64,000 nucleotides of DNA from Oegoconia quadripuncta (lineage: Eukaryota > Arthropoda > Insecta > Lepidoptera > Autostichidae): positions 2,453,772 through 2,517,771 of the forward strand of contig OX438758.1 in assembly GCA_949316235.1 (NCBI GenBank). The letters run 5' to 3'. Under the pieces are notes generated by a model. The model was not told the DNA's origin. It made no database searches and was given only the letters and a program-made list of their open reading frames with translations. A program made the position numbers and the translations under genes. Positions 51,471-62,155 of the stretch are shown one piece after another. The stretch's first letter is position 1; each line of letters opens with the position of its first letter.

Positions 51471-51689
51471 TATTCGTCTACTACTATTTATAAATCTGTG
51501 GTTTAGATGAAACATTAGTCACCGTCGTCTCTACATTTCCGGAACTGTCAGACATTTGCGCAAGTTCCTCTGCTGAAGGTCAGGAATAATTGGCATCTAT
51601 TAAAAATCTCACCTGCAAATAAATTAATTTCAAACTTATGGCCCCGACAAACGATTGTCGCAAATAAATAAAACAAAACAATAAAAGGA

Positions 51690-52385
51690 ATGAATTTGAA
51701 TTCGTAAATAATTGCATTGTAATTCCAATTAACTGGTACTGTTGATTACGATCAACTTTCCAAAGGGAAGAATAATAGAATTAGATAAAAAAGAATTCGA
51801 TTATCCATACAAAGTAAACCATTCTGAAACCACCTTTAGTACGGAAGTCCAACAATTTTCTAGTGGTTATTTATTTATTTATTTATTGCATATGCACATG
51901 GTTTACAATAGATGTTAAACATAAAAGTGTACAAGCATGTGACACCCTGTAAAGGTACCGCAAAAGTATGAGATACAGCTTCTTATAATTAATTTATAAT
52001 AAGTATTTATTTACAAAAAAAAAAGGTATTCATGTAGTATATCAACCATCTGGTAGCCACGACACAAGCCTATAGTTGCTTACTGTGGAACTAGATGGCG
52101 CTGTGTGTATGTCTAAGGATATTTATTTATTTATTTATTTATTATATTCTTTTAACTTAAAGAAACGTATCCTGAAGGAACCCAACTTAAAGAAACTTAA
52201 TGTAAAGAAATTCCTTATCAAGCATATTTTATACTTAATACAAAATTTCTTCACATTAATCTAGAACTAACTTACTGTTTTCTGCTTATTTTAAAAACTT
52301 TTATAATATTATCTGTTTAGTTGTTCGTAGTCCGGAGTGGAGTCAGCGTTAATAGGAATTACACGAATTATATTTCAAGGTCTGT
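51690..52385 (+). mobile_element. CAGGGTGAA MITE, disrupted by SINE-B
   Basis: Left half with GAATTTGAATTCGTAAATAA, GATTACGATCAACTTTCCAA and AGTACGGAAGTCCAACAATT. Right end GGAATTACACGAATTATATT near 52365. The tips are eroded. The SINE-B at 51985-52145 lies between. Confidence 0.55.
51985..52145 (+). mobile_element. SINE-B 3' half
   Basis: TTTATAATAAGTATTTATTT, CAACCATCTGGTAGCCACGA and GTGTATGTCTAAGGATATTT with a TTTA tail. Confidence 0.75.
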
Positions 52386-52389
52386 GGTC

Positions 52390-53045
52390 TCTGTCTACCC
52401 CTACGGGACACAGGCGTAACTTTATATATGTAAACCTTTTAAAACGTGTACAATAAATTCAGTTCAGTCTTTCGCAGTTCAGTCTTTCGCAATAATGTTT
52501 GTCGCATTCATTCTACGTATATTCTCCGACGCATTGAAATTCACAGTGGATAATTTAATCCAATAGTCTATGTTTTATTACTAAATACTAAAGAAACTAA
52601 ATATTTTTATTCAATCACTGACAGGTACTCCATCCATGTGCAAAATATCACGACCTTTAAGATTGTAGGAAGTTAAAAGCGTATCCTTACTGGACTATTA
52701 GAGTCAAATGCAAGTAAAGAACCTCTGTCAATTTATTTAAATGTAGATTAAGAGCATGGTTACAAGAGAAAAATGGCTATTCCATAAATAGTATATTGAC
52801 TTTAAGAAACGTATGACACGTAAATTTTAACATCTATGAAATTAAAAATCGTTAGAGTGACAGTTGAATTATTTATATATACTATTTACCGACTTATCTG
52901 AATGTAATATTTGTACGTATGACTTTTTTAACGTTAAATGGAATTTTAATTGACATTTGCATAAATTATATGTTTTTTTCGCATGTTGCAGACATTACAC
53001 ATAGATGTATATTTATGAAGACGGTGACGGTGATTCCGCAATGAT
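52390..53045. other. No recognised gene
   Basis: A repeat scrap at 52390-52412 and AT-rich sequence. Confidence 0.35.
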
Positions 53046-53046
53046 T

Positions 53047-53290
53047 GACGACCGATTGGTGTAGTGGATAGTGACCCTGTCAGCGAAACCAACGATTGCG
53101 GGTTCGAATCCCGCGACGGGTACCTAAATGTTTGTGTGATGAATGTGAACATTTATTCCTGAGTCATGGATGTTTATATAAATATTTATGTATGTTTATC
53201 CTTTATCTAGTATCCATAGTACAAGCTTTGTTTAGTTTGGGACTAGATGATTGATGTAAGTGTCCGAAATATTTATTTTATTTTATTTAT
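53047..53290 (+). mobile_element. SINE-C, full length
   Basis: GACGACCGATTGGTGTAGTG head, B box GGTTCGAATCC, 3' end GATTGATGTAAGTGTCCGAA and TTTA tail. Close to consensus. Confidence 0.9.
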
Positions 53291-53387
53291 TTATTTATAT
53301 TATTATATTTTATTAACTTATAAATTTTTTTGGTAATAATTATTAAAAATGTATATTTGCATGCCACGTAAGGTAAAATATGAGAAC

Positions 53388-53822
53388 TTTAGGATTGGGA
53401 CTTTACCTATGAAATTGGAGTTTTTTTTTTCGTTAATCATATGTACGAATTCCTGTGATTTTCAAAGCTATATCCAAATTTGTTTTTTATTTGGAAAATG
53501 GAATATTATTTCAAGGTTTCACATGAAATATTTTTTAATTGCTGGGCTAAAACACATAATAAAAAAAATTTGAACAGAGCTCTTTTCATGTGCTTCCCAT
53601 AATCATTTCTTAGATTCGCTGAAACTTTTGTAAAGCGGTTACTTTTAAAAATTAACGCTGCCTATACTTAACTTAATGTTATCCGTTATTACACACAAAG
53701 TTTAGCTAAATTTGAATTTCCCGTTCCCAAAAAAAAAACAACAATGTTTGTATGGAGAAAACAGACAATGAAATTCTTAAATTCTTCATACAAAACGCCA
53801 ATTTCATAGGTAAGGACCTAAT
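53388..53822. mobile_element. Diverged MITE with ACCTATGAAATTGG ends
   Basis: GACTTTACCTATGAAATTGG (left, 53399) is matched, inverted, by GTCCTTACCTATGAAATTGG (right, ending 53818). The arms are about 30 bp and the element about 435 bp. I recall similar ends from lepidopteran MITEs but cannot name a superfamily. Confidence 0.6.
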
Positions 53823-53919
53823 ATAATAATGTATTGTTACCATCTTGTTCACCATATTTTCAGCAAAATTATGATTATGATTATGCCACTTTTTACGCAT
53901 GTGGCTGTTTTTCTATTTT

Positions 53920-54237
53920 TACAGGTACATGACCTCAAACACACCTGATGTTAAGTGAAGATGAGGTCGAAGATAGATGCGTACTGACCCGGAAACCAAC
54001 ACATTTGGGGGACTGACTATCTTATCTCTGACACACGAAACACAACAATGCTAGTAAACATTGCTGCTTGGCGGCAGATTTAGGTAAAATGGTGGTAGTT
54101 AGCCAGGCGGACATTTAAAATGCCCTACCACGAACCAAACCGAGTACTTAAACATGTACCCCGCTGGGTATGAACCCGCGACCTCCGAATCGTAAACCCA
54201 ATGTTGTCTACATTGAGATACGGAGGCGGTTAAAAGA
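53920..54237 (-). mobile_element. SINE-A, near full length
   Basis: Minus-strand head at 54230 (CCGCCTCCGTATCTCAATGT), a one-base deletion in the B box region (GGTTCATACCC), normal body and 3' end at 53930. Confidence 0.85.
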
Positions 54238-54510
54238 TTTTCTAGTCCATTCCACTTTTATATATGCTAGAAACCCATACAATACAAAACATATTAATTA
54301 AAGTCATCGCGGTGTAGCCATCGTCTGTGCGAACTCTTAGCGGACTTGAGGAAAGTAGGTCGCTAGGCAAATTTTAATGATTTGCTCGATTGAGTTGAAT
54401 TGATAGCGAGGGTTCCAACCTTAATAGTATTTACTATTGTAACATTACTGTTACAAATACGATCGTTTCAACTCTTCGCGCATAGTGTTTAACAATTCCA
54501 ACTGTCTTTT
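54238..54510. other. No recognised feature
   Basis: AT-rich, nothing supported. Confidence 0.3.
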
Positions 54511-54586
54511 TTATAATTGATTGGGCAAGCACTCAGTCACAATCTCGCAGAAGGCACTGGTTTCTGAATTTCTGTCACTCGTAAGT
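54511..54586 (+). promoter_or_regulatory. Weak candidate promoter and first exon
   Basis: TTATAATTGA at 54511, an initiator-like CTCAGTC with A at 54535 and a splice donor CACTC-GTAAGTCAG with GT at 54581. The TATA-like box is only about 23 bases from the putative +1, shorter than normal, so this is less convincing than the minus-strand one at 1686-1730. Confidence 0.2.
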
Positions 54587-54659
54587 CAGCGCGCGTTTGA
54601 AAATAATGGAACGCGAAATTTGCGCCGAAATTTTGTACTGGACATAATATTCCGCAGTT

Positions 54660-54780
54660 TTAACCACTGACGAAAAACGATGAGTGTTAGGTGTTTGGCA
54701 GCTTTGTGTTGTCCAGTTTTTGCCCGGATGTATCTCAATACGGGTTCGATTTGTGTGCAAAATTAAAATGAAAATGAAAA
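54660..54780 (+). repeat. Repeat F fragment
   Basis: CTGACGAAAAACGATGAGTG, GCAGCTTTGTGTTGTCCAG and TGTATCTCAATACGGGTTCG. Confidence 0.45.
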
Positions 54781-54840
54781 AAAAAAAATGCAAATCATTT
54801 ATTCATGTAGGCAATACAATATGCACTTATGAACGTCATT

Positions 54841-55112
54841 TGACGACCTGTTTCGTGCAGTGGTTAGAAACTCTGCTGCTATACCAAAAGGTCGCGGGTT
54901 CGAATCCCGCTAGGGGCATATGTTTGTATGATGAATGCAGACATGTGTTTCCGAGTTATGGATGTTTTTTCAGTTATAAAATGTATTTATTTACAAAAAA
55001 AAATGTATTCGTGTAGTTTATAAACCATCTGGTATCTATAATACAAGCCTAGTTGCTTAGTGTGGAACTAGACGGTGCTGTGTGTAAGTGCAAAGATATT
55101 TATTTATTTGTT
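54841..55112 (+). mobile_element. SINE-B, full length
   Basis: GACGACCTGTTTCGTGCAGT head, B box GGTTCGAATCC, 3' part ACCATCTGGTATCTATAATA and TTTA tail. Confidence 0.88.
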
Positions 55113-55690
55113 TTTTTAAAGTACCACTAGCTCGGAACGCGACCACTACTGAGAAGAGCTAGCGAGTTTTTTATTGACTAAACGAGGAGATAACTTCTGT
55201 TATGAATCGTGTCCTGTTATTAACATTAAATTGGAACGCAGTCATTGTGGTTTCCCGCGCAGACACTTGTCCTACTGCAGCACACATATGCTTTAGTTGT
55301 TCTGTACCTAGTACATACCTTTTAAGTACTTTTTAAGAAATGCTCTTTAAAGTTTATGTATTATTTTATTTTTATTTTATTTTATTATTTTATTTTACTC
55401 GGAACACCAACAGCAGAAATAAAAAGGTTTGGTACGTAGAATATTTCAACAAAGCCATTAAAAGGTATTCGCAGATACAATGTAATATATATATATATAT
55501 ATAGTATATGTACAAAAAAAAAATAGTATATGTGTGATTGGAGTAACAAATAAACGATTTATCTAAACAGACGAATAGATTCGTCTGTTTCTCAACGCAG
55601 TCAACGTGTAGGTACGTCTAGGTTATCCTAATAAATATCATTTGATTAGTCGTCTGTCTCATACAAAACCTCATCATCAATCATCTTAAT
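55113..55690. other. No recognised gene
   Basis: TTTTATTTTATTTTA run at 55363-55396 and an AT microsatellite at 55485-55502. AACAGACGAATAGATTCGTCTGTTT at 55566-55590 is a near-perfect short palindrome given here by position only beyond its stem AACAGACGAAT. Confidence 0.35.
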
Positions 55691-55691
55691 T

Positions 55692-56023
55692 CAACCGCAT
55701 CCGTGGCCCAATGTAAACAACATTGGTTTTATGATTCGGAGATCGCGGGTTCGATCCCCAGCGGGGTACATGTTTAAGTACCCGGTTTGGTTGGTGGTAG
55801 GGCATTTTAAATGTCCGCCTGGCTAGCTACCACCATCTTATCTAAATCTGCCGCAGCAATGTTAATACCATTGTTATGTTCCGGTTGTCAGAGATAAGAT
55901 AGCCAGTCCTCCAAATGTGTTGGTGTTTCCGGGTCAGTACGATTCCACCTTCGACATCATCTTCACTTAACATCAGGTGTGATTGAGGTCAAGTACCAAC
56001 GCGTTGTGCATTAAAAAAAAATG
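55692..56023 (+). mobile_element. SINE-A, full length
   Basis: Complete from AACCGCATCCGTGGCCCAAT to GTTGTGCATTAAAAAAAAA, with a small deletion (CCGCAGCAATG) in the middle. Confidence 0.9.
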
Positions 56024-56690
56024 ATAGTACAGTCGGCGTCATAGCTAATCATACAGGACTCTTTTAAATAAATAAAGAAATCCTTTACTTTCTACTTGAC
56101 TAATAGTAGCGTAACACTAGCTATACCAACCACAACTCAAAACGACCCTCTTGTCTAGACTATCATTTTAGTAGACTCCGGATGGTACAGCTTAAATAGG
56201 CAGCATGGTACCACTAGTCATTAATTGCCCTGTATGATTACTTATCTCTTTATAAATATTGTAAAGTATTAACAATCCGACAATTATTTATAATAAATAT
56301 CGTAGTTAAAAAGCACACAAGTCTTCCATTATAGCACTGAAATTACTAACAAAAGACGATAGTTTCCCCTAACAACGCAGGAACAAAACATGCATTTTCA
56401 TCTTTACGTACGATTACGTACAGTCATAATAACAAATTACATTTTCAAACAAATTTTCTTCAAAATTTGACCTACGAGGATACAGAGTAACTGTCTTGAA
56501 GTAATCTTTAAGCATAGATTTATTTTGTATGTCTACATTATTTATAGATTTTTAGCTTATTATGATTATATTATTTTAAGTCATAGAAGCCCTAGCTTCG
56601 TCTCAAACACAGGATTTTCCTAGTTCAGGCAACTAGTGTTACAGTTGCAATTAAGTATTAATATGTAGATTTTATGTTTTAATGTACCAT
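56024..56690. other. No recognised gene
   Basis: GTACAGTCGGCGTCATAGCT at 56030-56049 may be one MITE end; no matching end was found. Confidence 0.3.
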
Positions 56691-56694
56691 AAGA

Positions 56695-57098
56695 TTTTTT
56701 TTTATGCACAACAGGTTGGTACTTGCCCTCAATCACATCTGATGTTAAGTGAAAATGAGGTCGAAAGTGGAAGCGTACTGACCCGGAAACCCCAACATAT
56801 TTGGGGGATTGGCTATCTTATCTCTGATAACCGGAACACAACAATGCTATTAACATTGCTGCTTAGCGGCAGATTTAGATAAGATGGTGGTAGCTAGCAG
56901 GCGGACATTTTTTTAAATGCCCTACCACCAACCAACTGAACGCCCATCACGGAAAAACTACTGAATGGATTCTGGATGGAGATTCTACAGACACCAACCA
57001 AACCGAGTACTTAAACATGTATCCCGCTGGGGATCGAACCCGCGACCTCCAAATCGTAAACCCAATGTTGTTTACATAGAGCCACGGAGGCGGTTAAA
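56695..57098 (-). mobile_element. SINE-A with internal insertion
   Basis: Full-length minus-strand copy whose body is split at about 56938-56995 by CGCCCATCACGGAAAAACTA and CTGGATGGAGATTCTACAGA. CACCAAC precedes and ACACCAACC follows the insert, which may be a short target duplication. Confidence 0.82.
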
Positions 57099-57206
57099 TT
57101 AATATATAAAATTAATATATTTGATTTGATGTGATTATGGAGTCGACTGTACTTAAATTACTAGTATTTAGTACACTGTTTACTCGACGCCTTCACAATA
57201 AAAATT

Positions 57207-57389
57207 ATGCGTAATCTAGAATCTGCGTCAAATGAAGGTGGAGTCTATGCCAGATCAATTTCTTTAGTCTTCCATCTAGTTTTTTGCTTGGTATGGTCAG
57301 TGACCATCCTAATTCTTTTCGAAATGACACCTGCTGAGCGAACCCAAAAAACGTTACAATCAGTTCCACTATCATACGGTATTAATTGA
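57207..57389 (+). other. Unrecognised ORF with one hydrophobic segment
   Basis: 60 codons, ATG to stop, with a strongly hydrophobic stretch SLVFHLVFCLVWSVTILILF at about residues 19-38 followed by EMTPAERTQKTLQSVPLS. It is not part of any repeat seen in this window. It could be an exon of a membrane protein or a chance ORF; no splice sites or promoter strengthen it. Confidence 0.2.
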
Positions 57390-57745
57390 CTAAAGTTTGG
57401 TTTTACGCGGTCCAGTGATTCCGTTATATTGACGGCAAACTTGAGGATGATAAATTGTGGAATGATTTGTTGTCTCTTCTTTAGGTGGACAAGAGCGGAT
57501 ATTGTCCACCATTCGTGGGTGGTTTCGTGTATTTCCCAACCTACGCTGGGATATACAACAATCCATCTCTTTCAATGGGTTATATATTAATTGGCGAATA
57601 AGAGATTCGTTGAATTAAATAATTTGAAAGGAAAACATTAAAATCTTAAGTGGGTACAACATGGCTTTTATTTTACTTATAATTGGGGCAAGAAATATCA
57701 AAAAATGGAAACCTATTGGGCAGGGTGATGTCTAGTAGTGAACGT
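57390..57745. other. No recognised gene
   Basis: One plus frame downstream (IDGKLEDDKLWNDLLSLL, near 57434-57484) looks protein-like but is short and unplaced. Confidence 0.2.
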
Positions 57746-57754
57746 TTTGTGCCT

Positions 57755-57957
57755 AATACAGGACGTCCACTGCTGGACATCGAACTCCACAAAAGGTTTC
57801 CATAGAGATGGGTTGGAAGCGGTCTGCATCCAGCAATTTCCCGCGACTTTTCGGATTGGGGTTTACAGGTCAGTACGCTTCCACCTTCGATCTCATCTTC
57901 ACTTAACATCAGGTGTGATTGAGGTCAAGTACGAAACCGTCGTGCATAAAAAAAAGG
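57755..57957. repeat. RTE-type scrap joined to SINE-A tail
   Basis: AGGACGTCCACTGCTGGACA at 57760 (minus-strand LINE tail, also at 60686-60705) is followed at 57859 by the SINE-A 3' third on plus (GTCAGTACGCTTCCACCTTC) ending GTCGTGCATAAAAAAAA. Confidence 0.55.
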
Positions 57958-58146
57958 GCAAGCTGAGTCTCCACATCCCCGACGTCGAGGAGAGCCGCAT
58001 CACCACTAGTGCCACTTTATGTCCAAGCCACCTGAGACTCGAAGCCACTTTAACTCGCATAAAGAATTTGCTTATTTATAATTATAAAAATAAAAATGTA
58101 TGCGAGATTTCCACTCTCTAATAAACTAAGCTAATTCTTTTCTGTT

Positions 58147-58475
58147 TTTTTTTTAAGCACAACGGGTTAGCACTTGACCTCAGTCACACCTGATGTTAAG
58201 TGAAGATGAGGCCGAAGGTGGAAGTGTACTGACCCGGAAACGTAAATATTTGGGTTACTGGCTATCTTATCTCTGACAACCGGCACACAACAATGCTATT
58301 AACGTTGCAGTTTGGCGGCAGATTTAGATAAGATGGTGGTAGCTAGTCAGCGGACATTTAAAATGCCCTACCACCAACCAAACCGAGTACTAAACATGTA
58401 CCCCGCTGGGGATCGAACCCGCGACCTCCGATTCGTAAACCCTATGTTGTTTACATTGAGCCACGGAGGCGGTTT
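58147..58475 (-). mobile_element. SINE-A, full length
   Basis: Head at 58475 (CCGCCTCCGTGGCTCAATGT on minus), B box GGTTCGATCCC, tail at 58147. Confidence 0.9.
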
Positions 58476-58706
58476 AATATTTATTAGTAGTTGTCGAATT
58501 TTTTATGCCAGTTTTCATCTTCAAATTTTGTAAGTCACCTTCGCTTACAGGCGTGGTTTGATTTCGAAAAACACTATTGTGTCAATGAAAATGTTAATGT
58601 ACCTATACTATAGCGTAAATGTACGGCGACGGTACTTCAAAATGAGGACTGAGAAGCTATCAGAGGGTTCAACAAGATGCCTTCTACACAATTTCTGCCT
58701 CAAAGA

Positions 58707-58955
58707 CTACCAATTAAGTGACGAGAAGCACTCACCTTGCAGTACCTGCTTGGACGAACCGCTGCTGCGCAGACACGGGCCTTGAGTACCAGAATCCCAG
58801 CAGATAACTTCAAGCTCAGCAGGATAATTTCTATTTGCACTTCCGAAAGTAAGGGCCCTCTGGCATGAAGAATCAGACATAACGCTACTCCCCCTCGCTT
58901 TTGCTTGCCCTACAATTGCAATGACAGTATTTCGTAAAGTTGACGAGAGCGGGCA
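58707..58955 (-). other. Unrecognised ORF in a GC-richer block, possible exon
   Basis: The minus strand is open from 58955 to a stop at 58709-58707. From the ATG at 58880-58878 it gives 57 codons: MSDSSCQRALTFGSANRN, ICWDSGTQGPCLRSSGSS, then KQVLQGECF. A good 5' splice site CTGCAAG-GTGAGTGC occurs inside the ORF, and CAATTGTAG upstream could be an acceptor. The plus strand also has an open frame here (58558-58785). The whole block 58600-59130 is more GC-rich than its flanks and matches nothing else in the window. It may be an unfamiliar repeat. Confidence 0.25.
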
Positions 58956-59191
58956 TCAATCACCGCTCATGTTGGGGCGATGTAGTCGTCCGGAGAGGGT
59001 GACACTCACTGGTGTGACCATTGGGGTGTCATCGTTCGGGTCCTGTCGCGCTGATTGCTGTACGGGAATAGGGAACGGGCCTCTCCATGTGAGGCTGCCT
59101 CAATCATAAGGAGAGCTATATAGCTACCAAGCGTTCGAATTTTTAGCCTACATTTGAGAACATGACCAGAAACTATTAATAATAAAATCAA

Positions 59192-59337
59192 AGAAATAAT
59201 AATCAGATAAAAACATTTGAAAATATCCAGTTTTTGAAGCTACTAGCGCTCGTAGCATGACAGCGTCGTTGCGCGCGACGCGACGTGATAGTGGGAGAGT
59301 TATATGTTTCGTTTAAACGAATGAGCAGATAAATATT
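59192..59337. other. Short GC-rich patch
   Basis: GCGCGCGACGCGACGTG near 59272; nothing assigned. Confidence 0.25.
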
Positions 59338-59477
59338 GGTGTCGATTCGGATGTACACCAATTAAACTAAAACCAGTTTAAGAGTAGTACTGTCTCTTTC
59401 ACCCTGGAACAGTACGATGCGACGGCACCACTCCAAAACTGGTTGTAGTTTAGTTGGTGTACATCCGAATAGACACC
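59338..59477. mobile_element. 140-bp palindromic MITE, complete
   Basis: Starts GGTGTCGATTCGGATGTACA and ends with its inverse (one change). Internal arms CCAGTTTAAGAGTAGTACTG and TGCGACGGCACCACTCCAAA also pair with their opposites in part. No ORF. ATT precedes it; TTT follows. Confidence 0.88.
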
Positions 59478-60038
59478 TTTATCTAACGCGACATAAACGT
59501 TTATCGCGCCTGTAATGCTCCTAGTACAGGTATTGCCGAGGAAGGTCACCATAAGGTTTTAGTAGGTATACCTCCCAACAGGGAGGGGCATCCCACATCA
59601 CACCTCGCCAACGCATTTTCCCGCGTAAAAGAAAGGTGCGTTCATATCACAAAATTAGTAATATCTTTAAGGTTGATATCGTTCATGTACTTACAGAAAT
59701 ACTCTTGTTTAAAATCAAATGGAATTGTATTTGTAACAGTGCTAATTAATACCTTACCGGTGGAAGCATAATATTCCTTAACTTTGATCTATCGTTCGCA
59801 TGAACTTCAAATAATCATACTAATTAACTCTTGCTACTTCGTTAAAATCTACTTAATTTATCTATTTGCAAGTCACTGGAAAGCTTTTATGACGGAATTC
59901 ATATTGTTATTGTACATTGAAAATTTCGAAAACCTTAGAGGCGTATACCCAGCTGTGGGCGTATGTGGGTTGATACTGATTGATTTATATATTGCGTACA
60001 AAAGAATGAGGAGTGACGTGACGTGAGGAGGACAACTG
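59478..60038. other. No recognised gene
   Basis: Short ORF 59784-60026 has no supporting features. Confidence 0.3.
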
Positions 60039-60039
60039 G

Positions 60040-60370
60040 CTTTCTATATCATACAAACGGAATATAGCAATACTATCCGCATTACTGTCTGACGTCAGAC
60101 TTAGATAAGACGGTGGTAGCTTTACATTGGTGTCGATTCGGATGTACACCAACTAAAACCAGTTTTAAAGTAGTACTGTCTCTTTCTCCCTGGAACAGTA
60201 CGATGCGACGGCACCACTCCAAAACTGGTTTTAATTTGGTTTAGTTGGTGTACATCCGGATCGACACCATTGTTGCTCTATCACCAATCAAACTGCGTAC
60301 AAATTGCCTATCCCACTGGGTATCGAACCCGCACTCAGTTCTGTTTACATTGATCAGTTTGCGCCGCTAT
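60040..60370 (-). mobile_element. SINE-A, old copy split by a MITE
   Basis: Diverged SINE-A on minus: TTAGATAAGACGGTGGTAGC at 60100-60119 is its middle, and CACTGGGTATCGAACCCGCA with TTGCGCC at the head end follows the MITE at 60129-60268. Confidence 0.7.
60129..60268. mobile_element. 140-bp palindromic MITE, complete, nested in SINE-A
   Basis: Starts GGTGTCGATTCGGATGTACA and ends with the inverse. ATT at 60126-60128 and 60269-60271 is the likely 3-bp target duplication. Same length as 59338-59477. Confidence 0.9.
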
Positions 60371-60679
60371 AGTTAGCCGGGGCAGACGCAACATTTCCCA
60401 ATCCTCGACTACCCACAAAAACGTAATCACAGACATTTGTCACGCCCCTTAGTTTAGTCCATTTTAATTTAGACATTTTCTTATTTATACATTTACAAAA
60501 TTCACAGTTTATTGAAATGGCAGTAGCACCATTTAGATGGACACAAGAAGTGGTTAAGGGATTCGGAGACGGTCAAGCCGCTTGACGCAAACACGTTGAT
60601 TTTGACTGGAATTAAGTTGGGATTGCATGATGCCTGAATCAAGCCGTTAAGTGCTTGTTGCGAGCTTAATCATTATCAT

Positions 60680-60775
60680 ATCAGTAACAGGACGTCCACT
60701 GCTGGACATAGGCTAACGACTTTCCGCTACCTTCATCAGGTCATCCGACCACCTTGTGAGTCAGCGCTGCGCGCT
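60680..60775 (-). repeat. RTE-type LINE tail scrap
   Basis: AGGACGTCCACTGCTGGACA, then TCATCCGACCACCTTGTGAG on plus, the inverse of an RTE-type ORF end. Inserted in the TTAA element. Confidence 0.55.
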
Positions 60776-61504
60776 TAATGTAAAATCTCATTTTTTTACT
60801 TGACACGACTGTTTGATCCGTTGTTTAATCATATGCACGCTTGATTCAAGCTTCAGTCGTCAGTCTTGCGATAGCCATCATGGCAGACACAGGAAACAAA
60901 ACTGTTGAGAACCGACTTTAACCAGGAATTAAATATTTAAACAAATATAAGAACTATGATTTTAGAAATTTCTATATCAATGATAGAGAGATAGAGATGA
61001 TCAAACTAGACGATTACTCCTGGATTGCATGTTTTTATATAGTTTGCTGCATAATAATATTGATTGTATGGAAATTGTGAATCAAATTAATTACAATTTA
61101 CCTAGTCGTTCTCTAAGAATAAGGGAATTATACCCACATCGCTTGTTTGCGTTTAACTCAAGCAGAACGCATTTGTTAGATTACATTTAGAGTTGAGTCT
61201 ATGAACCACCAAGTTATTAAACCAGAACTACTGGGTTTCGGACAACGTAAGCTAAATAAATAAATATCTTTGAATTCAGCTCACACTAAGCAACCAGATA
61301 ACTAACAAACTAATTATTTAAATAGCTAATGTCGGTTACTGACAGCAAATGCTATATCCATATATGAAGCTAGCCTAAGTTAGGTCATTAAGGCAGGGCG
61401 GTAAAATAAATCACGAAATAAACTTATTGATTGTATTTATTTTCCATCACTGGCAAATAGTGTACTTATTGAATTAAATAGACATACATATAGATAGTAC
61501 ATTC

Positions 61505-61575
61505 CATTACAAAGCAGGGTTGGGATTGATCCTTATCCAACAGTGGACCTATACGGTATGATGATGGTTACATAT
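61505..61575 (+). repeat. RTE-type LINE tail scrap
   Basis: GGGATTGATCCTTATCCAAC, AGTGGACCTATACGGTATGA and TGATGG at the end, a diverged tail with GAT repeats. Confidence 0.4.
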
Positions 61576-62099
61576 TCATTATAAGGTCCAAAACAATTAC
61601 CCTAAACAATTTATGAATAAAATCACAGTTGGGCAGAAGCCACAATACACTTTAGATATAAGATAAGCAGCAGAAATAATATAATAATTGAGTAATAAAA
61701 TTAGACGTCCAGCACTGATGACCATCACTCAACACTTCACAAAGCAAACTGACTCCACTGCCCATCAGGGATATAAAAATATTCAACGGTCTACCACCAC
61801 TTATCACGTCATGTTCGACCAATCACAGACGGTCTTACATTAATCACTAAATAACCTAATTAATTGAGCAGAAACAGATATATATAGATAATCAGAAGTC
61901 TTTAAAACATTAACCGGTAATTGTAGTAATATTTGTAAGTATAAAAGTAATCTAAATTCATAATAAGTACCACGACTATTCATATTGTTATTTGTTTATA
62001 AATCGCACCGTCTGTCATAGGTGACGTATAGTCATAAATATCATGGAATCAATAATAGAATCGCTATACCGATTTCAAAATACTATTTAACAATCACAA

Positions 62100-62155
62100 G
62101 TAATAAATATATAATAATAAATATTTGGGACACTTACACCAATCACGATTTAATT
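62100..62155 (-). repeat. SINE-C tail scrap
   Basis: AATATTTGGGACACTTACAC followed by CAATCACG is the inverse of the SINE-C 3' end. Confidence 0.5.

Noticed and set aside
56695..56882. 66-codon ORF with repeated residues seen also at 43509-43694
   Set aside because: Both are the same frame through minus-strand SINE-A copies, which explains the similarity.
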